NCBI RefSeq assembly: GCF_021531655.1 | Contig: NZ_JADYUF010000001.1 | Location: 124,001-188,000 of the forward strand | DNA from: Leyella stercorea | Lineage (GTDB): Bacteria > Bacteroidota > Bacteroidia > Bacteroidales > Bacteroidaceae | Direction: 5' to 3' | Length of the DNA stretch: 64,000 nt | The notes under the pieces: model-generated | The model's input: only the letters and a program-made list of their open reading frames with translations | The model's database searches: none | What the model was told of the DNA's origin: nothing | Shown: in pieces, positions 56,857 to 64,000 of the stretch | How the letters are laid out: every line of letters begins with the position of its first letter | How positions within the stretch are numbered: the first letter of the stretch is position 1 | Translations under genes and position numbers: made by a program

Positions 56857-57677
56857 TAATATGATTCAGTTTCGTTAGGGAAGTCGGTCGACTTGACATC
56901 GCTGACGTACTGGGCGATGGCAGTAGTCATGACATTGTACAAATCGGCGTATTTTCTTACAAACTTTGGCTTGAAGTTTGGGTCCATGCCTAACATATCG
57001 GTGTACACAAGCACCTGTCCGTCGCAGTTGTTGCCTGCACCTATGCCTATGGTGGCACAGCTTACGCTTTCGGTCACCTTCTGTGCAAGTGCAGCCGGGA
57101 CCTTCTCAAGTACGATACAGAAGCATCCGGCTTCGTCCAAAGCTTTGGCGTCAGACATCAGTTTCTCTGCCTCGGCTTCATCCTTGGCGCGCAGTCCGTA
57201 TCCGCCGAATTTATGTACACTCTGAGGTGTGAGTCCGAGATGTCCGCTCACGGGTATTCCTGCATCAACCATTCGCTTTATCATCGGGGCAATCTCGGCT
57301 CCGCCTTCTATCTTAACGGCATCTACACCGGTCTCCTTCATTATGCGTATAGCGTTGCGCAGACCGTCTTCTTCCGAAACCTGATAGCTGCCGAAAGGCA
57401 TGTCGCATATTACGAGAGCGTGGCTTACAGCGCGAGCCACTGAGCGTGCGTGATAGATCATTTCGTCTACCGTGATGGGCAGCGTTGTCATATTGCCGTC
57501 CATAACGTTAGAAGCCGAGTCGCCTACAAGTATAGCGTCTACTCCGCCAGCGTCAACTATTGATGCTGAAGTATAGTCGTAAGCGGTGAGCCAGCTTATC
57601 TTCTCGCCGTTGCGTTTCATATCAAAAAACAGTGGGGCTGTAATCTTCTTCTTGCTTGTGCTTAAATATTCAGACAT
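56856..57677 (-). CDS. panB: 3-methyl-2-oxobutanoate hydroxymethyltransferase
   Basis: A 273-residue TIM-barrel enzyme making ketopantoate from 2-oxoisovalerate and methylene-tetrahydrofolate, the first step to pantothenate and CoA. It has WLTAYDYTSASIVDAGGVDAILVGDS (~28-53) and the metal/His region of GHLGLTPQSVHKFGGYG. Full length. It leads an operon with a strong promoter at 57713. Confidence 0.97.
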   Translation of the reverse strand: MSEYLSTSKKKITAPLFFDMKRNGEKISWLTAYDYTSASIVDAGGVDAILVGDSASNVMDGNMTTLPITVDEMIYHARSVARAVSHALVICDMPFGSYQVSEEDGLRNAIRIMKETGVDAVKIEGGAEIAPMIKRMVDAGIPVSGHLGLTPQSVHKFGGYGLRAKDEAEAEKLMSDAKALDEAGCFCIVLEKVPAALAQKVTESVSCATIGIGAGNNCDGQVLVYTDMLGMDPNFKPKFVRKYADLYNVMTTAIAQYVSDVKSTDFPNETESY

Positions 57678-57712
57678 GTTATTTTTTTGTATAATTTGTT
57701 TTAAACGATTTA

Positions 57713-57743
57713 CAAAATTACATTTTTTTTGTTAATCGGGCAA
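57713..57743 (-). promoter_or_regulatory. Promoter of the panB operon
   Basis: Minus strand: TTG (57741-57743), a 20-base spacer and TAATTTTG (57713-57720), 36 bases before the panB start. Confidence 0.7.
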
Positions 57744-57791
57744 AGGTTATCCGATATTAAATTCGGCAGACCTTCTTTTGCGCTTCAAATA

Positions 57792-58985
57792 CTACAATTT
57801 AAACCTGTGTTTTCTTGCTGCTTTGTGTGGAATGTCGCCGCCAGGTGTGATTCCGGGCAAGAATTTAGTTGCTCCGTTTCCTCTGACAGCACCACGATAC
57901 TGGCGCCATCTGTCATGAATGCGTGCTACATACGTCACGGTTTCGTGTCCGCGCATATATCCGTGTTTCACCACTGGGTCATTATAATATTGTGGAGTGC
58001 TGAGTTTCAGAACAAACTCTGCCACGTCAGACCATTTATATTGGTTTTTGCCGTATTTCCTTGTCAATGCCATTGCGTCGCGTATATGAAACGCCCCACC
58101 GTTGTAGCTGCCGAGTACAAATGACTGGCGCTCCAAGGGATCTCTTACATCTTGGAAGCAAGAGTTTAATTTATTTATATAACGTGTTGACGCATAGATA
58201 TTTTCCTCGGGGTCGTAAATCTTTGATGTCGGTAATCCAAGCTCGGCTGCAGTAGAAGGCATTATCTGCATCAGTCCGCAAGCTCCAGCCCACGAGTAAG
58301 CCTTTGGGTCGAAGCACGACTCTTGATAGCATTGCGCTGCGAGCAGTCGCCAATCCCATCGTGCTATTGGCGAATACTTGATGAAGAGATGGTCGTATTG
58401 CGATATTATACCAGACTTGGCGTTGAGCATAGGAGCGTAAGTGTGTCGATGTACGCTCTGTGTGGAGTATCGCAGTCGCTCTTCGTTCTGTATTTGTGCT
58501 ATCAGTTTGGGTGTGTACCAGCGATTGATTGAGTCTGCCAATTCCTTCGAATCCTTGCCGGTCAGCCACGAAGTCTTCAGCGAATCTACAGCATATCCGC
58601 ATGGGATAGTACCTTTTGTAGCCTTTGGCATCTGGCAGGCGATGAGGTCGGCTTCACCGTCCTTAAGTCGTCTGAGCATTTCATCGGTACTCTTGCACAC
58701 CTCAACTCTGAGCGATACGCCTAAGTGCTGGGCAAACTTCTCGCACAGCAGAAACTGAGTACCCATGCCACGTCCGTGATATTCGAAATAAGTGTCAGGA
58801 CCGCTCATCGTCAGCATTATCAGTTCGCCGTTCTGCATCATGTCGTCCATAGAGAGATTGGTACTGATGGCATTAGTGTCGGCATCAATCGGTTCGCCCC
58901 AAGGGGTCATTTCCTTGTTCTTTTTCTCGCTGCATCCGCAAATGCATATTGCGACCAAAATAATGTATAAATATTGTAATTGCAT
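57792..58985 (-). CDS. MltF-like membrane-bound lytic transglycosylase (lipoprotein)
   Basis: A 397-residue lipoprotein. The signal peptide ends ICICGC with the lipid Cys at 18. Residues ~50-180 resemble a periplasmic solute-binding fold (GMGTQFLLCEKFAQHLGVSL, DGEADLIA). Residues ~210-350 are a soluble-lytic-transglycosylase domain with catalytic Glu in AAQCYQESCFDP and GACGLMQIMPSTA. It cleaves peptidoglycan glycan strands. A -7-like TACTTTTG at 59009-59016 may start it. Confidence 0.92.
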   Translation of the reverse strand: MQLQYLYIILVAICICGCSEKKNKEMTPWGEPIDADTNAISTNLSMDDMMQNGELIMLTMSGPDTYFEYHGRGMGTQFLLCEKFAQHLGVSLRVEVCKSTDEMLRRLKDGEADLIACQMPKATKGTIPCGYAVDSLKTSWLTGKDSKELADSINRWYTPKLIAQIQNEERLRYSTQSVHRHTYAPMLNAKSGIISQYDHLFIKYSPIARWDWRLLAAQCYQESCFDPKAYSWAGACGLMQIMPSTAAELGLPTSKIYDPEENIYASTRYINKLNSCFQDVRDPLERQSFVLGSYNGGAFHIRDAMALTRKYGKNQYKWSDVAEFVLKLSTPQYYNDPVVKHGYMRGHETVTYVARIHDRWRQYRGAVRGNGATKFLPGITPGGDIPHKAARKHRFKL

Positions 58986-59025
58986 AGAATATACGTCTAT
59001 TTTGCTTACAAAAGTACAATAATTC

Positions 59026-59056
59026 TTGCATAATACCTAAAAATAGGTTACTTTTG
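59026..59056 (+). promoter_or_regulatory. Promoter of the his genes
   Basis: TTG (59026-59028), a 20-base spacer and TACTTTTG (59049-59056), 36 bases before the ATG at 59093. An upstream in-frame TTG at 59054 falls inside this element and so is not the start. Confidence 0.65.
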
Positions 59057-59092
59057 CGACACTTTAAGGTAAGAAATCTAATTTTTCAGAGT

Positions 59093-59944
59093 ATGTTAAG
59101 AATTGCAGTCCAATCTAAGGGTCGTCTGTTTGACGATACCATGAATTTGCTTGCAGAGGCCGATATTAAGGTAAGCACAAGCAAGCGCACACTTTTAGTA
59201 CAAGCATCCAACTTTCCTCTTGAGGTTCTGTTTCTGCGTGACGACGACATTCCACAGAGCGTAGCTTCGGGCGTTGCCGACATAGGCATAGTAGGAGAGA
59301 ATGAGTATCAGGAGCGTGGCGAGAATGTTCAGATATTGTCACGTCTTGGATTCAGCAAGTGTCGTCTGTCGCTCGCCATTTCCAAGGAGGTGAACTACAC
59401 TGGACCTCAATGGTTCAACGGCAAGCGCATAGCAACTTCTTATCCTAACATCTTAAGTAAATACTTGCGCCAAAACGGAATAAACGCTGATATACATGTA
59501 ATTACGGGCAGCGTGGAGATTAGCCCAGGTATTGGTCTTGCCGATGGCATATTCGACATTGTAAGTTCTGGTAGCACGCTGGTGAGCAACAATCTGCGTG
59601 AGGTAGAAATCGTCACCCATAGCGAAGCGTTGCTTGTAGGCAACTGGAATCTTGACGACGAGAAGCATCAGATACTCAACGAAATGCTCTTCCGCTTCTC
59701 GGCAGTACGTTCGGCACAGGACAAGAAGTATGTGATGATGAATGCGCCAAGGGCGAGCGTACCTGAAATAATCAAGGTGTTGCCTGGCATCAAGAGTCCT
59801 ACAGTAATTCCTCTAGCCGAAGAAGGGTGGTGTTCTGTACATACCGTTCTCGACGAGAAGCGCTTCTGGTCAATTATAGCCAAACTTAAGGATTTGGGAG
59901 CGCAGGGCATACTTGTTACGCCTATCGAGAAAATGATTCTCTAG
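59093..59944 (+). CDS. hisG: ATP phosphoribosyltransferase
   Basis: First enzyme of histidine synthesis, joining ATP and PRPP. At 283 residues it is the long form, with the catalytic part (LRIAVQSKGRLFDDTMNLL, GVADIGIVGENEY) and a C-terminal ACT-like regulatory domain (~210-283: GIKSPTVIPLAEEGWCSVHT). The long form works without HisZ and is feedback-inhibited by histidine. Followed by hisD after 66 bases. Confidence 0.97.
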   Translation: MLRIAVQSKGRLFDDTMNLLAEADIKVSTSKRTLLVQASNFPLEVLFLRDDDIPQSVASGVADIGIVGENEYQERGENVQILSRLGFSKCRLSLAISKEVNYTGPQWFNGKRIATSYPNILSKYLRQNGINADIHVITGSVEISPGIGLADGIFDIVSSGSTLVSNNLREVEIVTHSEALLVGNWNLDDEKHQILNEMLFRFSAVRSAQDKKYVMMNAPRASVPEIIKVLPGIKSPTVIPLAEEGWCSVHTVLDEKRFWSIIAKLKDLGAQGILVTPIEKMIL

Positions 59945-60010
59945 AGGAATCCAGACTGATAGAATCTATCTAAAAAAATAATCGACGTATATAATTGACG
60001 TATATTGAAT

Positions 60011-61303
60011 ATGAAGCTATATAAATATCCCGAACGATTGGAATGGGCAGAAATCTGCCAGCGTCCGCACTTGGACGTTTCGAGTCTCAATAGTGCCGTA
60101 GCTGGCATTCTCGACGATGTGCGCCTCAGAGGCGACGAGGCAGCAATAGAGTATGAGGCCAAGTTCGATCATGCCATGCTGGGTGAACTGCTGGTAAACG
60201 AGGAGGAAAAGGCAGAGGCAATGGCTGTCATTGACAGCGAATTGCTTGATGCCATAAAACTTGCCCACGACAATATTTACAAGTTTCATAAGGCTCAGTC
60301 GATGACGGCTTGCAAGGTGGAGACATCGCCTGGAGTCGTGTGCTGGCAAAAGCAGTTGCCTATAGAGCGCGTAGGATTGTACATACCGGGTGGCACGGCT
60401 CCGCTCTTCTCTACGGTGTTGATGCTTGCCACACCCGCCAAGATAGCCGGTTGTAGCGAGATTGTACTCTGCACGCCTCCTATGACTGACGGCAAGGTGA
60501 ACCCTGCGATTCTGGCAGCCGCCAATGTGGTGGGTGTAGACAAGGTGTTCAAGATAGGCGGTGTGCAGGCTATTGGTGCAATGGCATACGGTACGCAGTC
60601 GGTGCCAAAGGTGTACAAGATTTTTGGCCCAGGCAACCAGTATGTCATGGCAGCCAAACAGCATGTGTCGTTGCATGAGGTAGCAATCGATATGCCCGCT
60701 GGTCCTTCAGAGGTATGCGTAATTGCCGATGCAGCGAGCAATGCCGAGTTTGTGGCTGCCGACCTTCTCTCGCAGGCAGAACATGGCATCGATTCGCAGG
60801 TATTGCTTATCAGTACATCTGAGGAGAAAATAGTCGCTGTGCAGCAGCAGATAGAAATGCAGCTGGCCAAGTTTCCACGCCGCGAAATAGCTGTGCAGAC
60901 GCTCCAGAACAGCAAAGCTGTGCTTGTGCGAGATACAGATGAGGCCATCACCCTAAGCAATGTTTATGCCCCCGAACACCTCATCATTGCAACTGCCGAC
61001 TATGAGCACTTGGCTGACAAGGTGGTGAATGCTGGCAGCGTCTTCCTCGGAGAGTATGCTTGCGAGAGTGCCGGCGATTATGCCAGCGGTACCAATCACA
61101 CCCTGCCCACACACGGCTATGCTACGGCATACAATGGCGTCAATCTCGACAGCTTCATGCGTAAGGTTACGTTCCAGCACCTCACAGCCGAGGGCATCAG
61201 TTCTATAGGTAGAGCCGTGGAGGTGATGGCTGCCGCCGAACATCTTGACGCTCATCGTAACGCCATGAGTGTGCGCATGACCAAATTGAACTCTATTCAT
61301 TAA
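60011..61303 (+). CDS. hisD: Histidinol dehydrogenase
   Basis: A 430-residue NAD and zinc enzyme making the last two oxidations of histidine synthesis. Motifs: [48 protein letters not shown] and [23 protein letters not shown] 60011 is used; a TTG two codons upstream is less likely. Overlaps nothing; hisC begins 4 bases later. Confidence 0.98.
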   Translation: MKLYKYPERLEWAEICQRPHLDVSSLNSAVAGILDDVRLRGDEAAIEYEAKFDHAMLGELLVNEEEKAEAMAVIDSELLDAIKLAHDNIYKFHKAQSMTACKVETSPGVVCWQKQLPIERVGLYIPGGTAPLFSTVLMLATPAKIAGCSEIVLCTPPMTDGKVNPAILAAANVVGVDKVFKIGGVQAIGAMAYGTQSVPKVYKIFGPGNQYVMAAKQHVSLHEVAIDMPAGPSEVCVIADAASNAEFVAADLLSQAEHGIDSQVLLISTSEEKIVAVQQQIEMQLAKFPRREIAVQTLQNSKAVLVRDTDEAITLSNVYAPEHLIIATADYEHLADKVVNAGSVFLGEYACESAGDYASGTNHTLPTHGYATAYNGVNLDSFMRKVTFQHLTAEGISSIGRAVEVMAAAEHLDAHRNAMSVRMTKLNSIH

Positions 61304-61307
61304 AAAT

Positions 61308-62345
61308 ATGAAAACTCTTAGCGAACTTGTCAGACCCAACATTTGGAGTCTGGCACCTTACAGTTGCGCCCGTGATGAATTCAAGGGTAGGGATGCCCAT
61401 GTTTTTCTCGATGCCAACGAGAGTCCTTACAACTCGCCCTTCAATCGTTATCCTGACCCTTTGCAGATGAAGGTGAAGGAGAAACTGGAACGCATCAAGG
61501 GTATTGCGCCCGATAATATGTGCTTGGGCAACGGTAGCGATGAGACTATCGACCTTGTTTACCGATGCTTCTGTCGGCCTGGTATCGACAACGTGGTGGC
61601 CATAGAACCTACCTATGGCATGTATAAGGTTTGTGCCGATGTCAACGATGTGGAGTATCGCAAAGTGTTGCTCGACGAGCATTTTCAGATCTCTGCCGAT
61701 ACCATGCTTTCTGCCTGCGACGACCGCACAAAAGTTATATGGATTTGCTCGCCCAACAATCCTACGGGAAATCTCATTAACTCTATCGAGATAGAAAAGA
61801 TTCTTACGGCCTTTGAGGGCATTGTTGTAATTGACGAGGCTTACTCAGATTTCACCAAGGCTCGTGCCTGGCGTACCCGTTTGGCCGAATTCCCTAATAT
61901 GATTGTGCTTAACACTATGAGCAAGGCTTGGGGAAGTGCAGCCATACGACTCGGTATGGCGTTTGCCAGCAAGGAGATTATCGGGCTGTTCAACAAGGTG
62001 AAGTATCCGTACAATGTCAACGAACTGACTCAGAATTTTGCCCTGCAGCGTCTTTCGGATGCTTTTGAGGTAGAGAAGTGGGTGCGTACAATCGTTGTGG
62101 AGCGTGAGCGAATGGTAGTGGCGTTCAGCCAGCTGCCCATCTGCGAGAAGGTTTATCCTACCGATGCCAATTTCTTCCTCGCCAAGGTGAGCGATGCTCC
62201 CAACATCTACACTTACCTCATCGACCGTGGCATCGTAGTGCGCAATCGCAACAATGTGCAGCTTTGCCATAACTGTCTGCGTATAACGGTAGGGTCGAAG
62301 AAGGAGAATAATGAATTGCTGGCTGCATTGAGACAATATTCATAA
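61308..62345 (+). CDS. hisC: Histidinol-phosphate aminotransferase
   Basis: A 345-residue PLP enzyme. It has [17 protein letters not shown] (~38-54), [26 protein letters not shown] and the PLP lysine in [15 protein letters not shown]. It converts imidazole acetol phosphate to histidinol phosphate. A terminator follows; hisB, often next in Bacteroidota, is not here. Confidence 0.98.
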   Translation: MKTLSELVRPNIWSLAPYSCARDEFKGRDAHVFLDANESPYNSPFNRYPDPLQMKVKEKLERIKGIAPDNMCLGNGSDETIDLVYRCFCRPGIDNVVAIEPTYGMYKVCADVNDVEYRKVLLDEHFQISADTMLSACDDRTKVIWICSPNNPTGNLINSIEIEKILTAFEGIVVIDEAYSDFTKARAWRTRLAEFPNMIVLNTMSKAWGSAAIRLGMAFASKEIIGLFNKVKYPYNVNELTQNFALQRLSDAFEVEKWVRTIVVERERMVVAFSQLPICEKVYPTDANFFLAKVSDAPNIYTYLIDRGIVVRNRNNVQLCHNCLRITVGSKKENNELLAALRQYS

Positions 62346-62417
62346 AGAACATATAGATAGAAACATATGTTCCGTATGAAAATGTAAAGATAAAGCTAAA
62401 ATTTATTTGTAATTACA

Positions 62418-62465
62418 AAAAACTCGTTGTATATTCTCCTATTGTAGGTGTGCAACGAGTTTTTG
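62418..62465 (+). terminator. Terminator after hisC
   Basis: AAAAACTCGTTG (62418-62429) pairs with CAACGAGTTTTT (62453-62464), with a 23-base loop and further T. It lies about 70 bases after the stop. Confidence 0.88.
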
Positions 62466-62519
62466 TTTTGTTACGTTTTATTCCTTACTTTCTATTGATG
62501 CTATAGTATCTTCGTTGGT

Positions 62520-62633
62520 TTTACTACAGTACTTTAATAGGATTACTACAGTACTTGTCGTAAGTACTGAGGTTAAGTATATTCAAGTAGGAGGTAAATA
62601 CCAATAATTAGTATTTACCTCCTACTTGAATAT
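62520..62633. repeat. 22-bp spaced repeat and 23-bp perfect hairpin
   Basis: TTACTACAGTACTT occurs at 62521 and 62543, 22 bp apart, then AAGTACTG inverted at 62562-62569. Next, 62579-62601 and 62611-62633 form a perfect 23-bp inverted repeat with a 9-base loop. It lies between convergent hisC and lpd and is probably a shared terminator. The remaining bases of 62346-62648 show no gene. Confidence 0.85.
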
Positions 62634-62648
62634 TTGTATAGTTTATTA

Positions 62649-64000
62649 TTACAAAGCCATATCGTGTAGAATCTCAGAAAGAGTGGGGTGGATGTGTATG
62701 ATATTGGCAAGTTGTGGCAATGTAGTGCCGCTGTTCATCAAGGCAGAAATCTCCTGAACCATATCTGCCGAGTGTGCGCCAAAGGCGTGGCATCCTATGA
62801 TACGCTGATTTTCGGCTGTGTCGATGAGCAGTTTTATCATTCCGTCAGTTTCGTTCATGGCGAGCGCCTTGCCGTTGGAGCGGTAGAAGCCCTTACGACA
62901 CTCGTATGGATGCTGTGAGGCCTTCAGCTGGTCTTCGCTCAAGCCTACGCTTGCTGCTTCAGGATTGGTGAATATGGCAGAAGGCATGATGTCGAACTGA
63001 ATGTCGTTGGGGCGGTTGAGTATGCTATTTACCACGTGCAGGCCCTGGAAAGTGGCAGCATGTGCCAGCAAACAGCGTCCGTTTACATCGCCAATAGCGT
63101 ATACGCCGCTGACGTTGGTTTGGAAGTTGTCATCGACAACGATACCCTTTGGAGAGTATTCTATGCCGGCATTCTCCAAAGCTAGACCCTCCGTGCACGG
63201 CTTACGACCTGTGGCTATGAGCACTACGTCGGCATCAATGCTGACAGGTTTGCCCTTCTTTTCGAAGTTGACTGTCAGTTGTTTGGCACCTTCCTCACCC
63301 TCAGTTTGAGTTATACACTTGACAGCCGACTGCATGTAGAATTCGACACCACGCTTGCCTATGGTCTGGCGCAGACGCTTGGCTATGTCAGAGTCAAGAA
63401 CAGGCAGACATTCCTTAAGGAATTCTATCACCGTGACGTTGCTGCCAAAACTGCTGAACACAGAAGCGAATTCCATACCTATGACTCCTGCACCTATTAT
63501 GCATAGGCGTTTGGGCAGGTGGTCGATGTCGAGAAGCTCGGTAGAGGTGACAACTCCCGGTAGTGTAGTACCCTCGATGGGTGGGCATTTAGAGTCGCTG
63601 CCAGTGGCTATTATTATGTTATCGGCTGTGTATTGCTCGTCGCCAACTACAACTGTGTGAGCATCGGCAAACGAGGCTGCACCTCGCACAAATGTTATGC
63701 CGGGTGTCTGCATGAGCGTCTCCACACCGCTACGCAGTTGGTTTACAACCTCCAGTTTGCGTTGCATCACTCTGCCGAAGTTGAGAGCATAGCCTTCGCC
63801 ATTAAGGCCGAAGGTATCTGCATGACGCAATATATCTACTATTTCAGCGTTGCGACAGAGCGTCTTGGTAGGTATGCAACCACGGTTGAGACAGGTGCCG
63901 CCAGCCTCCGATTTCTCAATTATTGTGACCGAGAGCCCGTGCAGGGCAGCATGATGGGCGGCACGATAGCCGCCCGGTCCAGAGCCTATGATAATTATAT
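62649..64000 (-). CDS. lpdA: Dihydrolipoyl dehydrogenase (partial, N-terminus beyond window)
   Basis: A flavoprotein disulfide reductase of the 2-oxoacid dehydrogenase or glycine cleavage complexes. The frame is open to the window edge: near 64000 it reads IIIIGSGPGGYRAAHHAA (FAD-binding) and then GGTCLNRGCIPTK, with the redox cysteine pair. The second nucleotide loop is CIIGAGVIGMEFASVFSSFG. The C-terminal dimer domain ends with HIHPTLSEILHDMAL, including the His-Glu active pair region. Only the first few codons are missing. TTG at 63830 is internal, not the start. Confidence 0.93.
   Translation of the reverse strand, partial: IIIIGSGPGGYRAAHHAALHGLSVTIIEKSEAGGTCLNRGCIPTKTLCRNAEIVDILRHADTFGLNGEGYALNFGRVMQRKLEVVNQLRSGVETLMQTPGITFVRGAASFADAHTVVVGDEQYTADNIIIATGSDSKCPPIEGTTLPGVVTSTELLDIDHLPKRLCIIGAGVIGMEFASVFSSFGSNVTVIEFLKECLPVLDSDIAKRLRQTIGKRGVEFYMQSAVKCITQTEGEEGAKQLTVNFEKKGKPVSIDADVVLIATGRKPCTEGLALENAGIEYSPKGIVVDDNFQTNVSGVYAIGDVNGRCLLAHAATFQGLHVVNSILNRPNDIQFDIMPSAIFTNPEAASVGLSEDQLKASQHPYECRKGFYRSNGKALAMNETDGMIKLLIDTAENQRIIGCHAFGAHSADMVQEISALMNSGTTLPQLANIIHIHPTLSEILHDMAL

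Overview
The window is a chromosomal segment of a Bacteroidota bacterium, most likely a Prevotella-like member of the Bacteroidales. The reasons are a TAnnTTTG promoter element about 20 bases downstream of a TTG/TTTG box at many gene starts, an ATP synthase cluster ending B-E-F-H-A-G, a DUF5103 type IX secretion plug gene, a DUF4491 gene, a malic enzyme/phosphotransacetylase fusion, and weak or absent Shine-Dalgarno sequences. No rRNA, tRNA, CRISPR array or intact transposon was seen.

Layout. 1-4.2 kb: ATP synthase genes. 4.3-5.5 kb: an lrgA/lrgB pair. 5.5-9.1 kb: a fold-back repeat, DUF4491-rlmH, the infC-rpmI-rplT translation cluster, a second damaged repeat copy, and the 3' remnant of an inositol-phosphate synthase gene. 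9.2-12.7 kb (minus): zinc alcohol dehydrogenase, pabB and a secreted S37-type peptidase. 12.8-17.4 kb is the accessory part: an AT-rich secreted protein ending in a C2H2 zinc finger, a two-domain ADP-ribose protein next to an NrtR-type Nudix regulator with paired operators, and an insertion-sequence scar. 17.4-31.8 kb: ppdK, a BadF-type kinase with a tiny membrane protein, a PiT phosphate transporter, a response regulator, Nudix-ispE, maeB opposite a TetR gene, a helix-hairpin-helix protein and a lipoprotein. 31.9-37.4 kb (minus): RluA-type synthase, short J protein, TonB-dependent receptor, DUF5103. 37.5-42.6 kb: ABC-F ATPase, grpE-dnaJ, folC. 42.9-46.7 kb: galM, a sugar MFS gene and galK. 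46.8-57.7 kb: tamB, then RNase G, a 29-residue basic protein, HU, MATE, cupin, MFS and panB. 57.8-64 kb: a lytic transglycosylase, hisG-hisD-hisC, and a partial lpd.

Most genes are housekeeping. PpdK, MaeB and Lpd serve C3/C4 metabolism, GalM, the transporter and GalK handle galactose, and HisG/D/C make histidine. DUF5103, the TonB receptor and TamB serve the envelope.

The most unusual signals are outside ordinary genes. First, several unrelated intergenic regions carry direct repeats in an 11-bp or 22-bp register, often followed by the same motif inverted (42601-42797, 14001-14140, 51293-51432, 31822-31903, 62520-62570, 17241-17296, 8368-8400). Two of these are 140-bp copies differing at only 7 positions. 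Second, the NrtR promoter is overlaid by two TGCGT-N7-ACGCA operators and leads to a fusion of an A1S_2505-like domain with an ADP-ribosylglycohydrolase. Third, the inositol-phosphate synthase remnant begins exactly where a repeat copy breaks off.
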